Positions 8,561-17,122 of a stretch of DNA of 50,727 nucleotides are shown piece by piece (position 1 is the stretch's first letter; each line of letters starts with the position of its first letter). Under the pieces are notes generated by a model that did not search any database, was not told the DNA's origin, and worked only from the letters and a program-made list of their open reading frames with translations. The DNA comes from Anaerovibrio sp. (GTDB taxonomy: Bacteria > Bacillota > Negativicutes > Selenomonadales > Selenomonadaceae), in assembly GCA_017475925.1 (NCBI GenBank), contig JAFVER010000036.1, forward strand, positions 1 through 50,727, given 5' to 3'. Made by a program: the position numbers and the translations under genes.

Positions 8561-9616
8561 TTAAATCTCATTAGTAGGCAAAACTTTAACATCCCGCAAA
8601 TCCATTATCATGGAAGCAACCGCCAAGCCTGCACCAAACCCTGAAAGAAGTGCAAGGCCATAATCATTGTAGTCCGCACCATCTTTTTTTAGTTCAGACA
8701 TACATACTGGAATAGATGCCATATCAGTATTACCTATTTGAGCACATTTAAAAGGCATAACCTCAGATGATAACCCCAGCTTTTCTGCCAATGAGCCAAC
8801 TACAAATCCATTTGCCTGATGAACCAAGGCTATGTCCAAAACATCTTTATCTACGTTAGCATATTTCAATAAATTACTAATATTTGCTGGAACCTCATTC
8901 ATAGCAAAATCCGTAATTGCCATACCATCCATTATTCCATAGTTTTCCGGCTCAACAATCAACTCACCATTAGTATCATATTTTTTGCGTTCCCTTGCCC
9001 CTCCTCTAGGTTCGTAAAGAGAAAAGAAACGATCTCCAAAACTGTCAAAATTATAAAATATTCTCTTATTTAATGATTCAGGTGTAGTTCCTATAATTGC
9101 AGCCGCACCACCATCGCCCATAATCGGTCTGCCACTAGTATCACGTGGGTTAACTATATATTCAGATGTAATTACATCTCCACAACACAGCAATATTTTT
9201 TTTTGAAGATTGGATTGCATAGAAGCTGCAATATACACACCATAAACAAATCCAGGGCAACTACAATTTACATCAAAAGCCATAATATCAGTTCCCAAAT
9301 TCAATCGTTGCTGAATGCTATAGCTAGTTGCCGGTAGTGGATAATCCGGCTTTTGGGTAACAAAAAAAACGGCTCCAATGTCCTCCCTTTTCGCCAACCC
9401 TTCATCAAAAATTCTCTCCGCAGAAGCCACGCATAAATCCGAAGCGGTTATCCCTGGCGCAACAACACTTAATTTCTCAATACCAGTTCCAGCTTTTACT
9501 CTTGCCATACGCTTAGGCTTTATAATATCCTTGCAACGTTCCTCAACTGGGACCCTATCCTTTGACACTGTCGCTACTAAGGACTCTATAGTTACATTTT
9601 CTATAATCCCTAACAT
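8561..9616 (-). CDS. 3-oxoacyl-ACP synthase III family protein (KASIII copy 1)
   Basis: 351 residues with the thiolase fold. The active-site cysteine is in NCSCPGFVYG, the histidine in VHQANGF and the asparagine in QIGNTDMAS, so the FabH Cys-His-Asn triad is complete. GGAGG upstream supports the start. KASIII enzymes condense an acyl-CoA with malonyl-ACP. In sugar-modification islands they start short 3-hydroxyacyl chains (known for viosamine-type flagellin glycans). ACP copy 1 follows after 28 bp. The second KASIII at 18955 is a paralogue, so the operon may make two different acyl chains or use two extension steps. A role in housekeeping fatty acid synthesis is unlikely given the setting. 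Confidence 0.88.
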   Translation of the reverse strand: MLGIIENVTIESLVATVSKDRVPVEERCKDIIKPKRMARVKAGTGIEKLSVVAPGITASDLCVASAERIFDEGLAKREDIGAVFFVTQKPDYPLPATSYSIQQRLNLGTDIMAFDVNCSCPGFVYGVYIAASMQSNLQKKILLCCGDVITSEYIVNPRDTSGRPIMGDGGAAAIIGTTPESLNKRIFYNFDSFGDRFFSLYEPRGGARERKKYDTNGELIVEPENYGIMDGMAITDFAMNEVPANISNLLKYANVDKDVLDIALVHQANGFVVGSLAEKLGLSSEVMPFKCAQIGNTDMASIPVCMSELKKDGADYNDYGLALLSGFGAGLAVASMIMDLRDVKVLPTNEI

Positions 9617-9757
9617 CTACATTTCCTCCAGATATTTATCGTATTTTACTCATATAAGTTAAAAATTAAAGTCTATTCACAAAAACAAATCTGCCTAGTG
9701 GCAATACCATCGTTCCTGATTAGGCCAACGAGCCAAGATGCATATTACTCTCATATA

Positions 9758-10954
9758 TTATTCATTTCCTACTACTCTGCTCATCGTCCTAATTAAATCA
9801 TAGCCATCCCAAATCAAGCTGAAGTCCATTGTTCGTCCTAAAGGAACTATCCGATCCACTCCTTGTGGGCGATATTCTGTTACTACATTTTTAATACATT
9901 CAGCATTAATGCCATAATATGAAACAGTTTGGCATCTGCTATTACACAATGGAATGACTTCCTTAATATCAGTGGCAATATATTCCATAAAAAAGCCACT
10001 GTTCATTTTGTAATCCATCAATGTATCCAGCAACGCACTAACCTCAACACGAGTAATAAGATTATCCTCTGTATCAACCATCTTTATATCAATATTTAGT
10101 TCTGCAGCCATTTTATATAAGTTTGTTATCTTATCGACAGCTTGAACAGGCTGAAGTTCATATTTTCTCTTAGCATAATCATATAGTTTCTGCCAAAAAA
10201 TATTCTTAGCCTGACTTATATTATCCCCTACCCAGATTACTATTCTTGGACTTGTACAGGCATTTTGATCTGTCAAATATGTATCATTAAAAAAATCTTG
10301 TGCAATTCGATCTTTATTTTCTGTTTCAAGGTATTTATCCGCACCAATAATTGTGAAGGAATGCCTATCTGCAAAAGTAATCTCATTTGCCCTTGCCTTC
10401 ATAGGAGATTTACGCAATTCATCTATTGTGTTATCTCCTCCCCATATCACCCGAGTATCACAAATAAAAGAATATTTATCATTGATAGCCTTATCATGTC
10501 CATAACGAACAAATAAAAAATATCCTTCCATATTAGGCTGCTCAGCAATAACTTGTTTAAATATCCTGCAAATAATATCAACCTGCCTGAAGCTCTTTGA
10601 TGGTAATCTTATTATACTGGCGTTTCCAGCCAATAAAGCAGCAACGCATGAGTAGGCAAAATTTACTGCTACATTGGATGGCGCAATATGAAACACAATC
10701 CTGCGTCCTAACGAACATGTGTTGTCTTTATATGGCTGAGCCATTTTTTGCACAGAAGACTTACGGCACCAAAAACCGAAGGTCACAACATCCGGAAACT
10801 TTTTACTCTCTTCATCCGACAATATCTTTTTTGAAAGCAATTCCAAAAAAGATATTGCCTCATCAGAAAAAATTGGTAATGCAGTAATGCCATACATATT
10901 TTTTTCAACCATTTCATTGCCTAAAACATAGGTTAAATTAGAATTTTGTGGCAT
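9758..10954 (-). CDS. luxC-like: LuxC-like acyl-CoA/acyl-protein reductase
   Basis: About 398 residues. Motifs of the LuxC family of aldehyde-dehydrogenase-fold reductases include RIVFHIAPSNVAVNFAYSC, LLAGNASIIRLPSK and NDTYLTDQNACTSPRI, the last holding the expected catalytic cysteine. LuxC reduces an activated acyl group to an aldehyde with NADPH. LuxE lies directly upstream, the same pairing as in bioluminescence operons, but no luciferase genes are present. The ATG at 10954 overlaps the end of LuxE by about 17 bp. A start slightly upstream (GTG, or the ATG at 10984) is also possible, because AGGGGG lies 12 bases before. The likely product is an aldehyde used in glycan acyl-group synthesis (inference). 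Confidence 0.85.
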   Translation of the reverse strand: MPQNSNLTYVLGNEMVEKNMYGITALPIFSDEAISFLELLSKKILSDEESKKFPDVVTFGFWCRKSSVQKMAQPYKDNTCSLGRRIVFHIAPSNVAVNFAYSCVAALLAGNASIIRLPSKSFRQVDIICRIFKQVIAEQPNMEGYFLFVRYGHDKAINDKYSFICDTRVIWGGDNTIDELRKSPMKARANEITFADRHSFTIIGADKYLETENKDRIAQDFFNDTYLTDQNACTSPRIVIWVGDNISQAKNIFWQKLYDYAKRKYELQPVQAVDKITNLYKMAAELNIDIKMVDTEDNLITRVEVSALLDTLMDYKMNSGFFMEYIATDIKEVIPLCNSRCQTVSYYGINAECIKNVVTEYRPQGVDRIVPLGRTMDFSLIWDGYDLIRTMSRVVGNE

Positions 10955-12017
10955 AGGTATCACTGCACCCCCTAATTTCTGCATTCTTTAATCGCCCGAG
11001 GACCTTAAAATACTTGCCCTTTCGTCCACATGGGCAATTATCTTCTCCCAATAATACGCCTTCATCTTCTGTGAGAAGTGAGTGCCCCGGATATGACCAC
11101 GGTAACAGGGATACGACCTGAATGATTCCACGCTCACCATCTGTGGCAACCGAAAAATCACCTCCACGTCGTATTATAACATCTGAGTATGTACTAGCAT
11201 GTAAGTGGCCTTCCTCACATTCTATATATATACAACCTGTTTGTTCAACCATGCCATAATAATTCACCACTTGTGGTATACCACATAAATCACGTAATGC
11301 AGAATTAAATGCCTCAGGAGTAACGGCCTCCAATACCATTTTTTTCCATCCGCCCCCATGAATCAATATGGCATTCCCCAGTTCAAGTCGGCGACCAGAT
11401 TGTTTTAATGCTTTATAGAAGTGCTGCCAAACCATAAAGGTAAACCCAAATAACAACACTTTTTCTCCTTTATATTCCTCCAAAAACTTCTGTATTGCAT
11501 CAATTTGCAATTCCATATCATCATTTAACGCATAAATTTTTTTCCGAGCAAAAATAGAGAATCCCAATATCCCTGCGCCACGAGCAGAAAACATATTACG
11601 GTTTTTCAATACCGATGGACAGTCGACTATAATCATTGGCATACGCATCCCACCAGCAATGTTGCTAAAGATTTTCGCCAAAGTTTTTTGCTGATTAGCT
11701 GCCGTTGCTTTATCCAAATATATCTTAGATACTTGCTGACCAGACGTCCCAGATGAAGTCATTATCTTATAAACATCTTCTTTTTGTACACTACACAATT
11801 CTAATTCTTTAAACAAGCGTACTGGTAAAAAAGGTATACTTTCATAATTATCTGCCAACGCAGGATTAAAACCAATGGCTCTCATCATACGAGCATACTG
11901 TGGACAGTTTTCTATATGAAACTCCGTCATCCGAAGTAATTCCTTAGTAAACATTTCTTTTTTTGACACTCTGTCAACTTGGTATGGTTCCAGTTGCAGA
12001 ACAGCCTCATAAGTCAT
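10938..12017 (-). CDS. luxE-like: LuxE-like acyl-protein synthetase
   Basis: About 359 residues from ATG 12017, chosen for GGAGAAG seven bases upstream. Adenylate-forming motifs are visible: KIMTSSGTSGQQVSKIYLD (P-loop), VNYYGMVEQTG and a C-terminal LGRLKNAEIRGCSDTY. In LuxE the acyl-AMP is passed to a C-terminal cysteine, here probably the one in IRGCSD, and then to LuxC. It overlaps the previous ligase gene and LuxC on either side, so the three are translationally coupled. It probably activates a short or hydroxylated acid rather than a long fatty acid. The family is clear; the substrate is unknown. Confidence 0.87.
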   Translation of the reverse strand: MTYEAVLQLEPYQVDRVSKKEMFTKELLRMTEFHIENCPQYARMMRAIGFNPALADNYESIPFLPVRLFKELELCSVQKEDVYKIMTSSGTSGQQVSKIYLDKATAANQQKTLAKIFSNIAGGMRMPMIIVDCPSVLKNRNMFSARGAGILGFSIFARKKIYALNDDMELQIDAIQKFLEEYKGEKVLLFGFTFMVWQHFYKALKQSGRRLELGNAILIHGGGWKKMVLEAVTPEAFNSALRDLCGIPQVVNYYGMVEQTGCIYIECEEGHLHASTYSDVIIRRGGDFSVATDGERGIIQVVSLLPWSYPGHSLLTEDEGVLLGEDNCPCGRKGKYFKVLGRLKNAEIRGCSDTYATKF

Positions 12018-14142
12018 AATACTTCTCCAATTTATAATACAAAACTTTCCCAGCATCATTTTTAGGTATCTCATCCAACAACACAACCGAAAAGGCCGAA
12101 GGATGAATCCCCATTTTTTTGCTTATATAGGATACTATGCCATCGACTTTAACTTCACCAGATATAAATATATACATGTGATCATCCCAACCAGAGCAAA
12201 CAATCTCTACACCTTCTAAATAATGCGATAAAATATGCTCCGTTTCTTGAAGATTCACTCTCTTACCGAACATCTTGATAAAGCGCTTTTTCCGACCAAT
12301 AATTGTATAGAAGCCTTCCTCATCACGAATGGCAATATCTCCTGTGAGAAGACGACCACCCATCTCGTTCCCTTTGACAAGATCGTTCCCCGCCTCAGCA
12401 TAGCCCATCATCACATTTGCTCCGTGGTACACCAATTCCCCTGGTGTACTTGCATCATCAATAACCGCGCCAGCCTCACCCATAAGCTCAAAACATCCGC
12501 CAGGAATTGCTATTCCCATGCTGCCCACTTTTTCTAAAGAATATTCTGCTGGAAGATATCCCATACGGGCGGTTGCCTCTGCCGCCCCATACATCACAAA
12601 AAACTTTTTCCCCTGTTCCTTGGCATAAGCAGCAAATTTTTCATGGAGCTCTATATCCAGTTTTCCACCCGCCTGGGTAATGGTGGCAAGATTAGGCAAA
12701 TCCATACGGAAGAAACGCAATCGTTTCAGCATCTCAAAGGTATAGGGCACCCCGCCAAAGTTAGTGACCTTCTTCTCCTTGAAAAGCTGCCAAAACTCCT
12801 TTTGGAACAAGGTCTTGTCCGTCACCACCAACGAAGCCCCAACATAGAGATGCGTATTGATGATGGAAAGGCCATAGACATAATGCATAGGCAAGTTCGT
12901 GATAGACCTCTCTCCTGCATCGATGCTAAGATACTCGATGATAGACTCCGTATTGATACGAAGATTCTCATAGGAAAGGCGCACAAATTTTGGACTGCCA
13001 GTGGAGCCAGAGGTAGTCATCAGTAGGGCCAGGTCAGGGTGCAGAACATAAGGATTCCGCTCTCTCCTGTCCAACAAGACATAGCCATCTATAGACAGGA
13101 TTTCCTGGCATGAGGTAAACTCCTGACTGCGCTCCAATGGAAGCCAAAGAAAGGAAGGATGATATACCTCTATAAGCTTTTCCAACAGTTCTCCATCCAT
13201 ATTCCCATCCAGCAAGGCGGGAACAATATTATGGTTCATACAAGCCACATAACCTGCAATGGATGCCGAAGTATTCGTGCAAAGGATGAACACAAGGATA
13301 CGTCCCCCCAAGGCATCCGCAATCCTTGCTGATGTTTCAGAAAGCCGCCCGTAGCTCCAAGTGCCTGACTCCGTATAAAAGGCAACTGCTTCCGGTGTTT
13401 TGTCCAAAGAAAACAATTCTTCACGCTCCCTTTTTCTATATCTCTTCAAACGGAAAACCCCTTTTTCCAGACACAAGTCATGTAATAAACATGGGGTTCC
13501 ATGCCCAGGCATAATCATCATATTCCCCTGCAGAGACAAAAGGTAGGGCAAACTTCTCTGTCTATAGGCAGCCTCCGACCCTCCAGGATAACGCAAAATC
13601 ACAGGAATGTCAGGTATCATGTAATCCCCAGTGAATGCATATGTATCATCAAAGCATATGACTATACTCCCCGGTGAATGACCGGGGCAAGAGTGTAGAT
13701 TCAGTTGATGCCCCTGCCACCATAAATCATAATCCTCATGAAAAGTGAGATCTGCCTCTATGCCTTCAATAGGAAATGACTCATAAAATGTCTTTATTTC
13801 CGCTGTCTCTTCCCCATTGCTGGCCTGCATCAGAGACAAGAATACCAGTGGCCGGTTGTTGGCTGGAATGCTGATCCTAGCCCCACACTCCTCCTGACAG
13901 ATCAACCTACAAGAAAAGTATTTCCTAAACCAGTTAACCCCGGAAGTATGATCGAAATGCTCATGAGTCAAAAGAACTGTCACATGACGAACGCCGTTTT
14001 CCTTCAGTCTTGACAGCGCTGCCTCCGAAGGGCAAGGATCGATAATAAGAGCCTCATCCCTCTCTATAAGCAAATACATATTGGAGCCAATATAGGGTAG
14101 CTTGTACATTAAAAACTCTGCTTCCATAATACTATACTGCAT
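12007..14142 (-). CDS. Metallo-beta-lactamase-fold hydrolase fused to AMP-dependent acyl ligase
   Basis: 711 residues with two domains. Residues 1-230 are an MBL-fold hydrolase: LTHEHFDHTSG metal motif, LHSCPGHSPGS and FTGDYM, like glyoxalase-II-type thioesterases. Residues 250-711 are an ANL-family adenylating enzyme: LLMTTSGSTGSPKFV, MYGAAEATARMGY, LLTGDIAIRDEEGFYTIIGR and the C-terminal lysine region KNDAGKVLYYKL. The pairing could load an acid onto the adjacent ACP and hydrolyse thioesters for release or proofreading. The start is uncertain: GGAGG lies too close to ATG 14142 and rather far from ATG 14127. The gene is richer in G and C than the flanks of the window. This domain fusion is unusual to my knowledge. 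Confidence 0.85.
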   Translation of the reverse strand: MQYSIMEAEFLMYKLPYIGSNMYLLIERDEALIIDPCPSEAALSRLKENGVRHVTVLLTHEHFDHTSGVNWFRKYFSCRLICQEECGARISIPANNRPLVFLSLMQASNGEETAEIKTFYESFPIEGIEADLTFHEDYDLWWQGHQLNLHSCPGHSPGSIVICFDDTYAFTGDYMIPDIPVILRYPGGSEAAYRQRSLPYLLSLQGNMMIMPGHGTPCLLHDLCLEKGVFRLKRYRKREREELFSLDKTPEAVAFYTESGTWSYGRLSETSARIADALGGRILVFILCTNTSASIAGYVACMNHNIVPALLDGNMDGELLEKLIEVYHPSFLWLPLERSQEFTSCQEILSIDGYVLLDRRERNPYVLHPDLALLMTTSGSTGSPKFVRLSYENLRINTESIIEYLSIDAGERSITNLPMHYVYGLSIINTHLYVGASLVVTDKTLFQKEFWQLFKEKKVTNFGGVPYTFEMLKRLRFFRMDLPNLATITQAGGKLDIELHEKFAAYAKEQGKKFFVMYGAAEATARMGYLPAEYSLEKVGSMGIAIPGGCFELMGEAGAVIDDASTPGELVYHGANVMMGYAEAGNDLVKGNEMGGRLLTGDIAIRDEEGFYTIIGRKKRFIKMFGKRVNLQETEHILSHYLEGVEIVCSGWDDHMYIFISGEVKVDGIVSYISKKMGIHPSAFSVVLLDEIPKNDAGKVLYYKLEKYYDL

Positions 14143-14190
14143 CTCCTCCTAATACACCGTCATGCACCACAAGCACACATCTTTCATCCA

Positions 14191-14433
14191 TCAAAGGGAG
14201 ACACCATACTTATCTGCCAGTATCTCCTTACCTTTCTCATAAGAGCTTAAATCAATAATGTCATCCATTTCCATCATTATGTTGAAAGTATCTTCTAATG
14301 CAGCGATTAAAGACATGTGACCCACGGAGTCCCATAGTTGAATGGACTGATATACCAATTTCTCATTCAAATTCTCCTTGCTTAATTCAAAAACCTCCAT
14401 AAAAGCCTTGTCATATTTTTCCAAATTTTCCAT
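14191..14433 (-). CDS. Acyl carrier protein (copy 3, divergent)
   Basis: 80 residues from ATG 14433, preceded by GGAGG at ideal spacing. It is helical and acidic with SIQLWDSVGHMSLIAALED; the serine of DSVGHM is the expected phosphopantetheine site. It differs from the two ACPs near the KASIII/SDR pairs and sits directly before the MBL/AMP-ligase, which suggests that the ligase charges this carrier. It overlaps the end of the aldolase gene by 23 bp, so it is coupled to it. A D-alanyl-carrier-type role cannot be excluded. Confidence 0.8.
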   Translation of the reverse strand: MENLEKYDKAFMEVFELSKENLNEKLVYQSIQLWDSVGHMSLIAALEDTFNIMMEMDDIIDLSSYEKGKEILADKYGVSL

Positions 14434-15463
14434 GATTTCCTCCATACCTTTTACCATGCTCGGCCAAATGATTAGCCACCTCAAGAATCAGATCATCCTG
14501 CCCTGCAATGGCTTTTCGTTCTCCCAAGGCCAAGAAAACATCCCTAGGATCCACATTCTTCATCTTTGCTATATATTCTACCTTCGTTCTGAAAGTGGAT
14601 ACAACTCCTGCGTAACCACTAATAATGCATGTGCCATCGATTCCCCGATCATAATGCATCATACCAGAAATCACATTTTTCCCCGCATCCATCAAACGGT
14701 ACAGGTCAATTCCAGTTCGTATACCATTTTTTTCCATTAATGCAATCAGCGCCTCCAGTTGACAATTCCCTGCACCTGCACCGAAACCTAAAACCGTTCC
14801 ATCTATGATGGAAGCGCCGCTGGAGATTGCCGCATAAGAATTTGCAACAGCCATAGATAAGTTGTTATGTGCATGGAAGCCTATGTCAATATCCACATGA
14901 TTGCATAATTCTTCTACAATTCTGCTTATTTGATCAGGAATAAAAGTACCGGCTGAATCCATCAAAATAACCCCATCCCCTCCATAGCTAGCAATATTCT
15001 TTGCTTGCTCAACCAGCGAGTTAATCGAAGTCAAATGACAGTTCATCAGTACACCATATACTTCTTTGCCATGTCTTGATACATATTGGACATGGCGTCT
15101 CATGGTATCCGATTCCGTACAATGCGTTGCAATGCAAAATACTTCGGTTCCACATGCCATGGCCGGCTTGATGTGATCTTCAATAGTACCAAAGCCCACT
15201 GTAACGAATGTGCCAAGCCGTGTTTTTTTTAAGTGATTGTGCGCCACCCGTACCATATCCACCTCATCCATTGCTGACAGCCCCATCTGGATGGAGGAAG
15301 CTCCTAGACCATTTCCGTGACCAACTATTACAGTATGAAGTCCTGAGCCATCGACGGCATCGCAATATGCTTCGATTTGTTCTGGAAAAAGTTGTTGTTT
15401 GACGGCATGAGAGCCATCCCGCAGTGATGAATCAAAAATCTTCACCTTTCTCAAAAAGGACAC
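14411..15463 (-). CDS. mhpE-like: 4-hydroxy-2-oxovalerate aldolase-like (HMGL family)
   Basis: 350 residues. VKIFDSSLRDGSHAV is the HMGL-family N-terminus (RDG with the metal-binding Asp), GFHAHNNLSMAVANSY carries the metal-binding HxH, and GFGAGAGNCQLEALIAL is typical of DmpG/MhpE. These enzymes condense or cleave pyruvate and an aldehyde. It is coupled to the acylating aldehyde dehydrogenase upstream with a 13-bp overlap and probably starts at GTG 15463. The MhpE-MhpF pair usually belongs to meta-cleavage catabolism of aromatics, but no such genes are here. In this operon a biosynthetic direction, pyruvate plus aldehyde giving a 4-hydroxy-2-oxo acid, is plausible inference. Confidence 0.87.
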   Translation of the reverse strand: MSFLRKVKIFDSSLRDGSHAVKQQLFPEQIEAYCDAVDGSGLHTVIVGHGNGLGASSIQMGLSAMDEVDMVRVAHNHLKKTRLGTFVTVGFGTIEDHIKPAMACGTEVFCIATHCTESDTMRRHVQYVSRHGKEVYGVLMNCHLTSINSLVEQAKNIASYGGDGVILMDSAGTFIPDQISRIVEELCNHVDIDIGFHAHNNLSMAVANSYAAISSGASIIDGTVLGFGAGAGNCQLEALIALMEKNGIRTGIDLYRLMDAGKNVISGMMHYDRGIDGTCIISGYAGVVSTFRTKVEYIAKMKNVDPRDVFLALGERKAIAGQDDLILEVANHLAEHGKRYGGNHGKFGKI

Positions 15464-16344
15464 CTCTCTTCTCTAAGCAGATTCTCATAAGCATATTTTT
15501 CTGCCATTTCCACGGCTGCGCATGTGATGATATCCAAATTTCCTGCGTATTCCGGCAGAAAATCTCCGCTCCCTTCCACCTGCACTGTCATAGCTAAGGT
15601 ATTATCCTTCACCAGTGAAGGCGGAACAGTAATGCTGTAACCTGGAACATATTTTTGTATTTCCTGCTCCATTCTTTCTGCTGCATAAGTCACCCGCTCC
15701 AACTTTATTCCATCTGCCACCACATAAAGCGTATTCCTCATAATGATTGGTGGATCCGCCGGATTAAGTACAATCATAGCCTTGGTCTTCGCTACACCGG
15801 TGAAATTCCGCAGAGCCAAAGCGGTTGTATGAATGTACTCATCAATATTGTCCCTTGTAGCCCTTCCAGCAGATGATGAGGCGATGGTCGCAACAATTTC
15901 AACATAGTCTGCATGGCCTATTTCTCTGGTAACCGCGTAAGCCATAGGAACAGTTGCCTGACCTCCACAAGTAACCATGTTGACATTGTCTTCATTAACG
16001 CATTCATCACCATTCAGACAAGGAATACAAAGCCTTCCTTCTTTGGCTGGAGTCAGATCAACTACAAACTTTTTCATCCGCTTAAGAATGGACGCATGTA
16101 CTTTGTGCGCTTCCGCAGAAGTTGCATCAAAAACAACATCATAACATGCCGGATGTTCTATAATTTCCTGTATACTTTTTGCCGATGTACGATACCCCAT
16201 CTCTCTGCACTTTTTCAGATTTTCAGAATTCTCTTGTCGGCCAATAACGCATTCACAGCTCAATACCTTTGAATTTCTAAGTTTATACAGCAAATCCATA
16301 CCAATATTGCCACTCCCTAGAATAGCAGCCTGTACTTTTTTCAT
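15451..16344 (-). CDS. mhpF-like: Acylating acetaldehyde dehydrogenase-like
   Basis: 297 residues. The NAD-binding N-terminus is AILGSGNIGMDLLYKL, and the catalytic cysteine sits in MVTCGGQATVPMAYAV, both as in MhpF/BphJ/DmpF. These enzymes interconvert an aldehyde with its acyl-CoA and form a channelling complex with the partner aldolase, encoded directly after it here. Length is close to the family norm. In this cluster it could make acetaldehyde from acetyl-CoA for the aldolase, or turn a product aldehyde into an acyl-CoA for the acyltransferase. The direction cannot be seen from sequence. Confidence 0.88.
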   Translation of the reverse strand: MKKVQAAILGSGNIGMDLLYKLRNSKVLSCECVIGRQENSENLKKCREMGYRTSAKSIQEIIEHPACYDVVFDATSAEAHKVHASILKRMKKFVVDLTPAKEGRLCIPCLNGDECVNEDNVNMVTCGGQATVPMAYAVTREIGHADYVEIVATIASSSAGRATRDNIDEYIHTTALALRNFTGVAKTKAMIVLNPADPPIIMRNTLYVVADGIKLERVTYAAERMEQEIQKYVPGYSITVPPSLVKDNTLAMTVQVEGSGDFLPEYAGNLDIITCAAVEMAEKYAYENLLREERCPF

Positions 16345-16359
16345 ATCATCATCTCACCA

Positions 16360-17109
16360 TCAAAATCTACATCCACCGTCCACTCTCCATACCTGCCCTG
16401 TGATATAACTTGCCTTGTCACTAGCCAAAAATGCAATCAGATTTGCAATCTCCCTTGGTGTTCCACGCCTGCCAACGATGCTTCTCATAAGGTAGTTTTC
16501 TTCCACATCACATCGCATTTGACCCAACATCTTGGTATCTGCCATTCCTGGAGCAACTGCATTAACACGAATTCCCTGTGCCCCCAACTCAATGGCAAGT
16601 TTCTTTGTGGCACAAGCCAGTGCCGCCTTGCTGGCAGAATACTCCAGCTGGGCAGGATCACCATCCAGTGCAGCTACCGAGGTCACATTGACAATGGAGC
16701 CACACTTTTTTCGTCCCATTACTCGACTCACCATCTGAGTGATAGCCATAGGCGCAAAAAAATTAATCTGAAATAACTTCTGCATATCCTCTATTGGGGT
16801 TAGCTGAAACAACTTATTTTCGCCAGCGGAACCAGCATTGTTTACAAGGATATCTACATTTTTATCCTTTTTCAGAATTTCCTTGACACCATCATTCACA
16901 GCCTGACTATCCAGCAAGTCAAAATAAACAGGTACTATTTTTTTTTGGGTATCTCTTGAAAGCTTGGACACGAATTCCTCGAAAGCATCTGTCCTCACAC
17001 GAGCGTGTGCATAAACATTTGATCCTTCTTCTGCAAAGAGCTGCAACACAGCCTTTCCTATTCCGCTGGCGCTCCCTGTTATAAGCGCCGTTCTGCCTGC
17101 CAACAACAT
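16360..17109 (-). CDS. Short-chain dehydrogenase/reductase, FabG-like (copy 3)
   Basis: 249 residues from ATG 17109 with AAAGGA upstream. It is a classical SDR: ALITGSASGIGKAV (cofactor), ILVNNAGSAG, NVTSVAALDGDPAQLEYSAS with Ser, Tyr and Lys in place, NAVAPGMADTKML, and the closing GQVWRVDGGCRF. It is closer to ordinary FabG than the two paralogous SDRs at either end of the operon, whose cofactor motif is VVGASSG. It lies between the ThDP enzyme and the acylating dehydrogenase, so it could reduce a 2- or 3-oxo group of the intermediate they share. The substrate is unknown. Confidence 0.86.
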   Translation of the reverse strand: MLLAGRTALITGSASGIGKAVLQLFAEEGSNVYAHARVRTDAFEEFVSKLSRDTQKKIVPVYFDLLDSQAVNDGVKEILKKDKNVDILVNNAGSAGENKLFQLTPIEDMQKLFQINFFAPMAITQMVSRVMGRKKCGSIVNVTSVAALDGDPAQLEYSASKAALACATKKLAIELGAQGIRVNAVAPGMADTKMLGQMRCDVEENYLMRSIVGRRGTPREIANLIAFLASDKASYITGQVWRVDGGCRF

Positions 17110-17122
17110 TCGAAATCCTTTC

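Noticed and set aside
9695..9754. A 19-residue frame (MRVICILARWPNQ...) between luxC and KASIII copy 1
   Set aside because: Too short to support, with no ribosome site; it could be the scrap of a lost gene, but nothing confirms it.
9617..9757. An internal promoter upstream of KASIII copy 1
   Set aside because: AT-rich sequence gives several weak -10/-35 combinations, none clearly better than chance.
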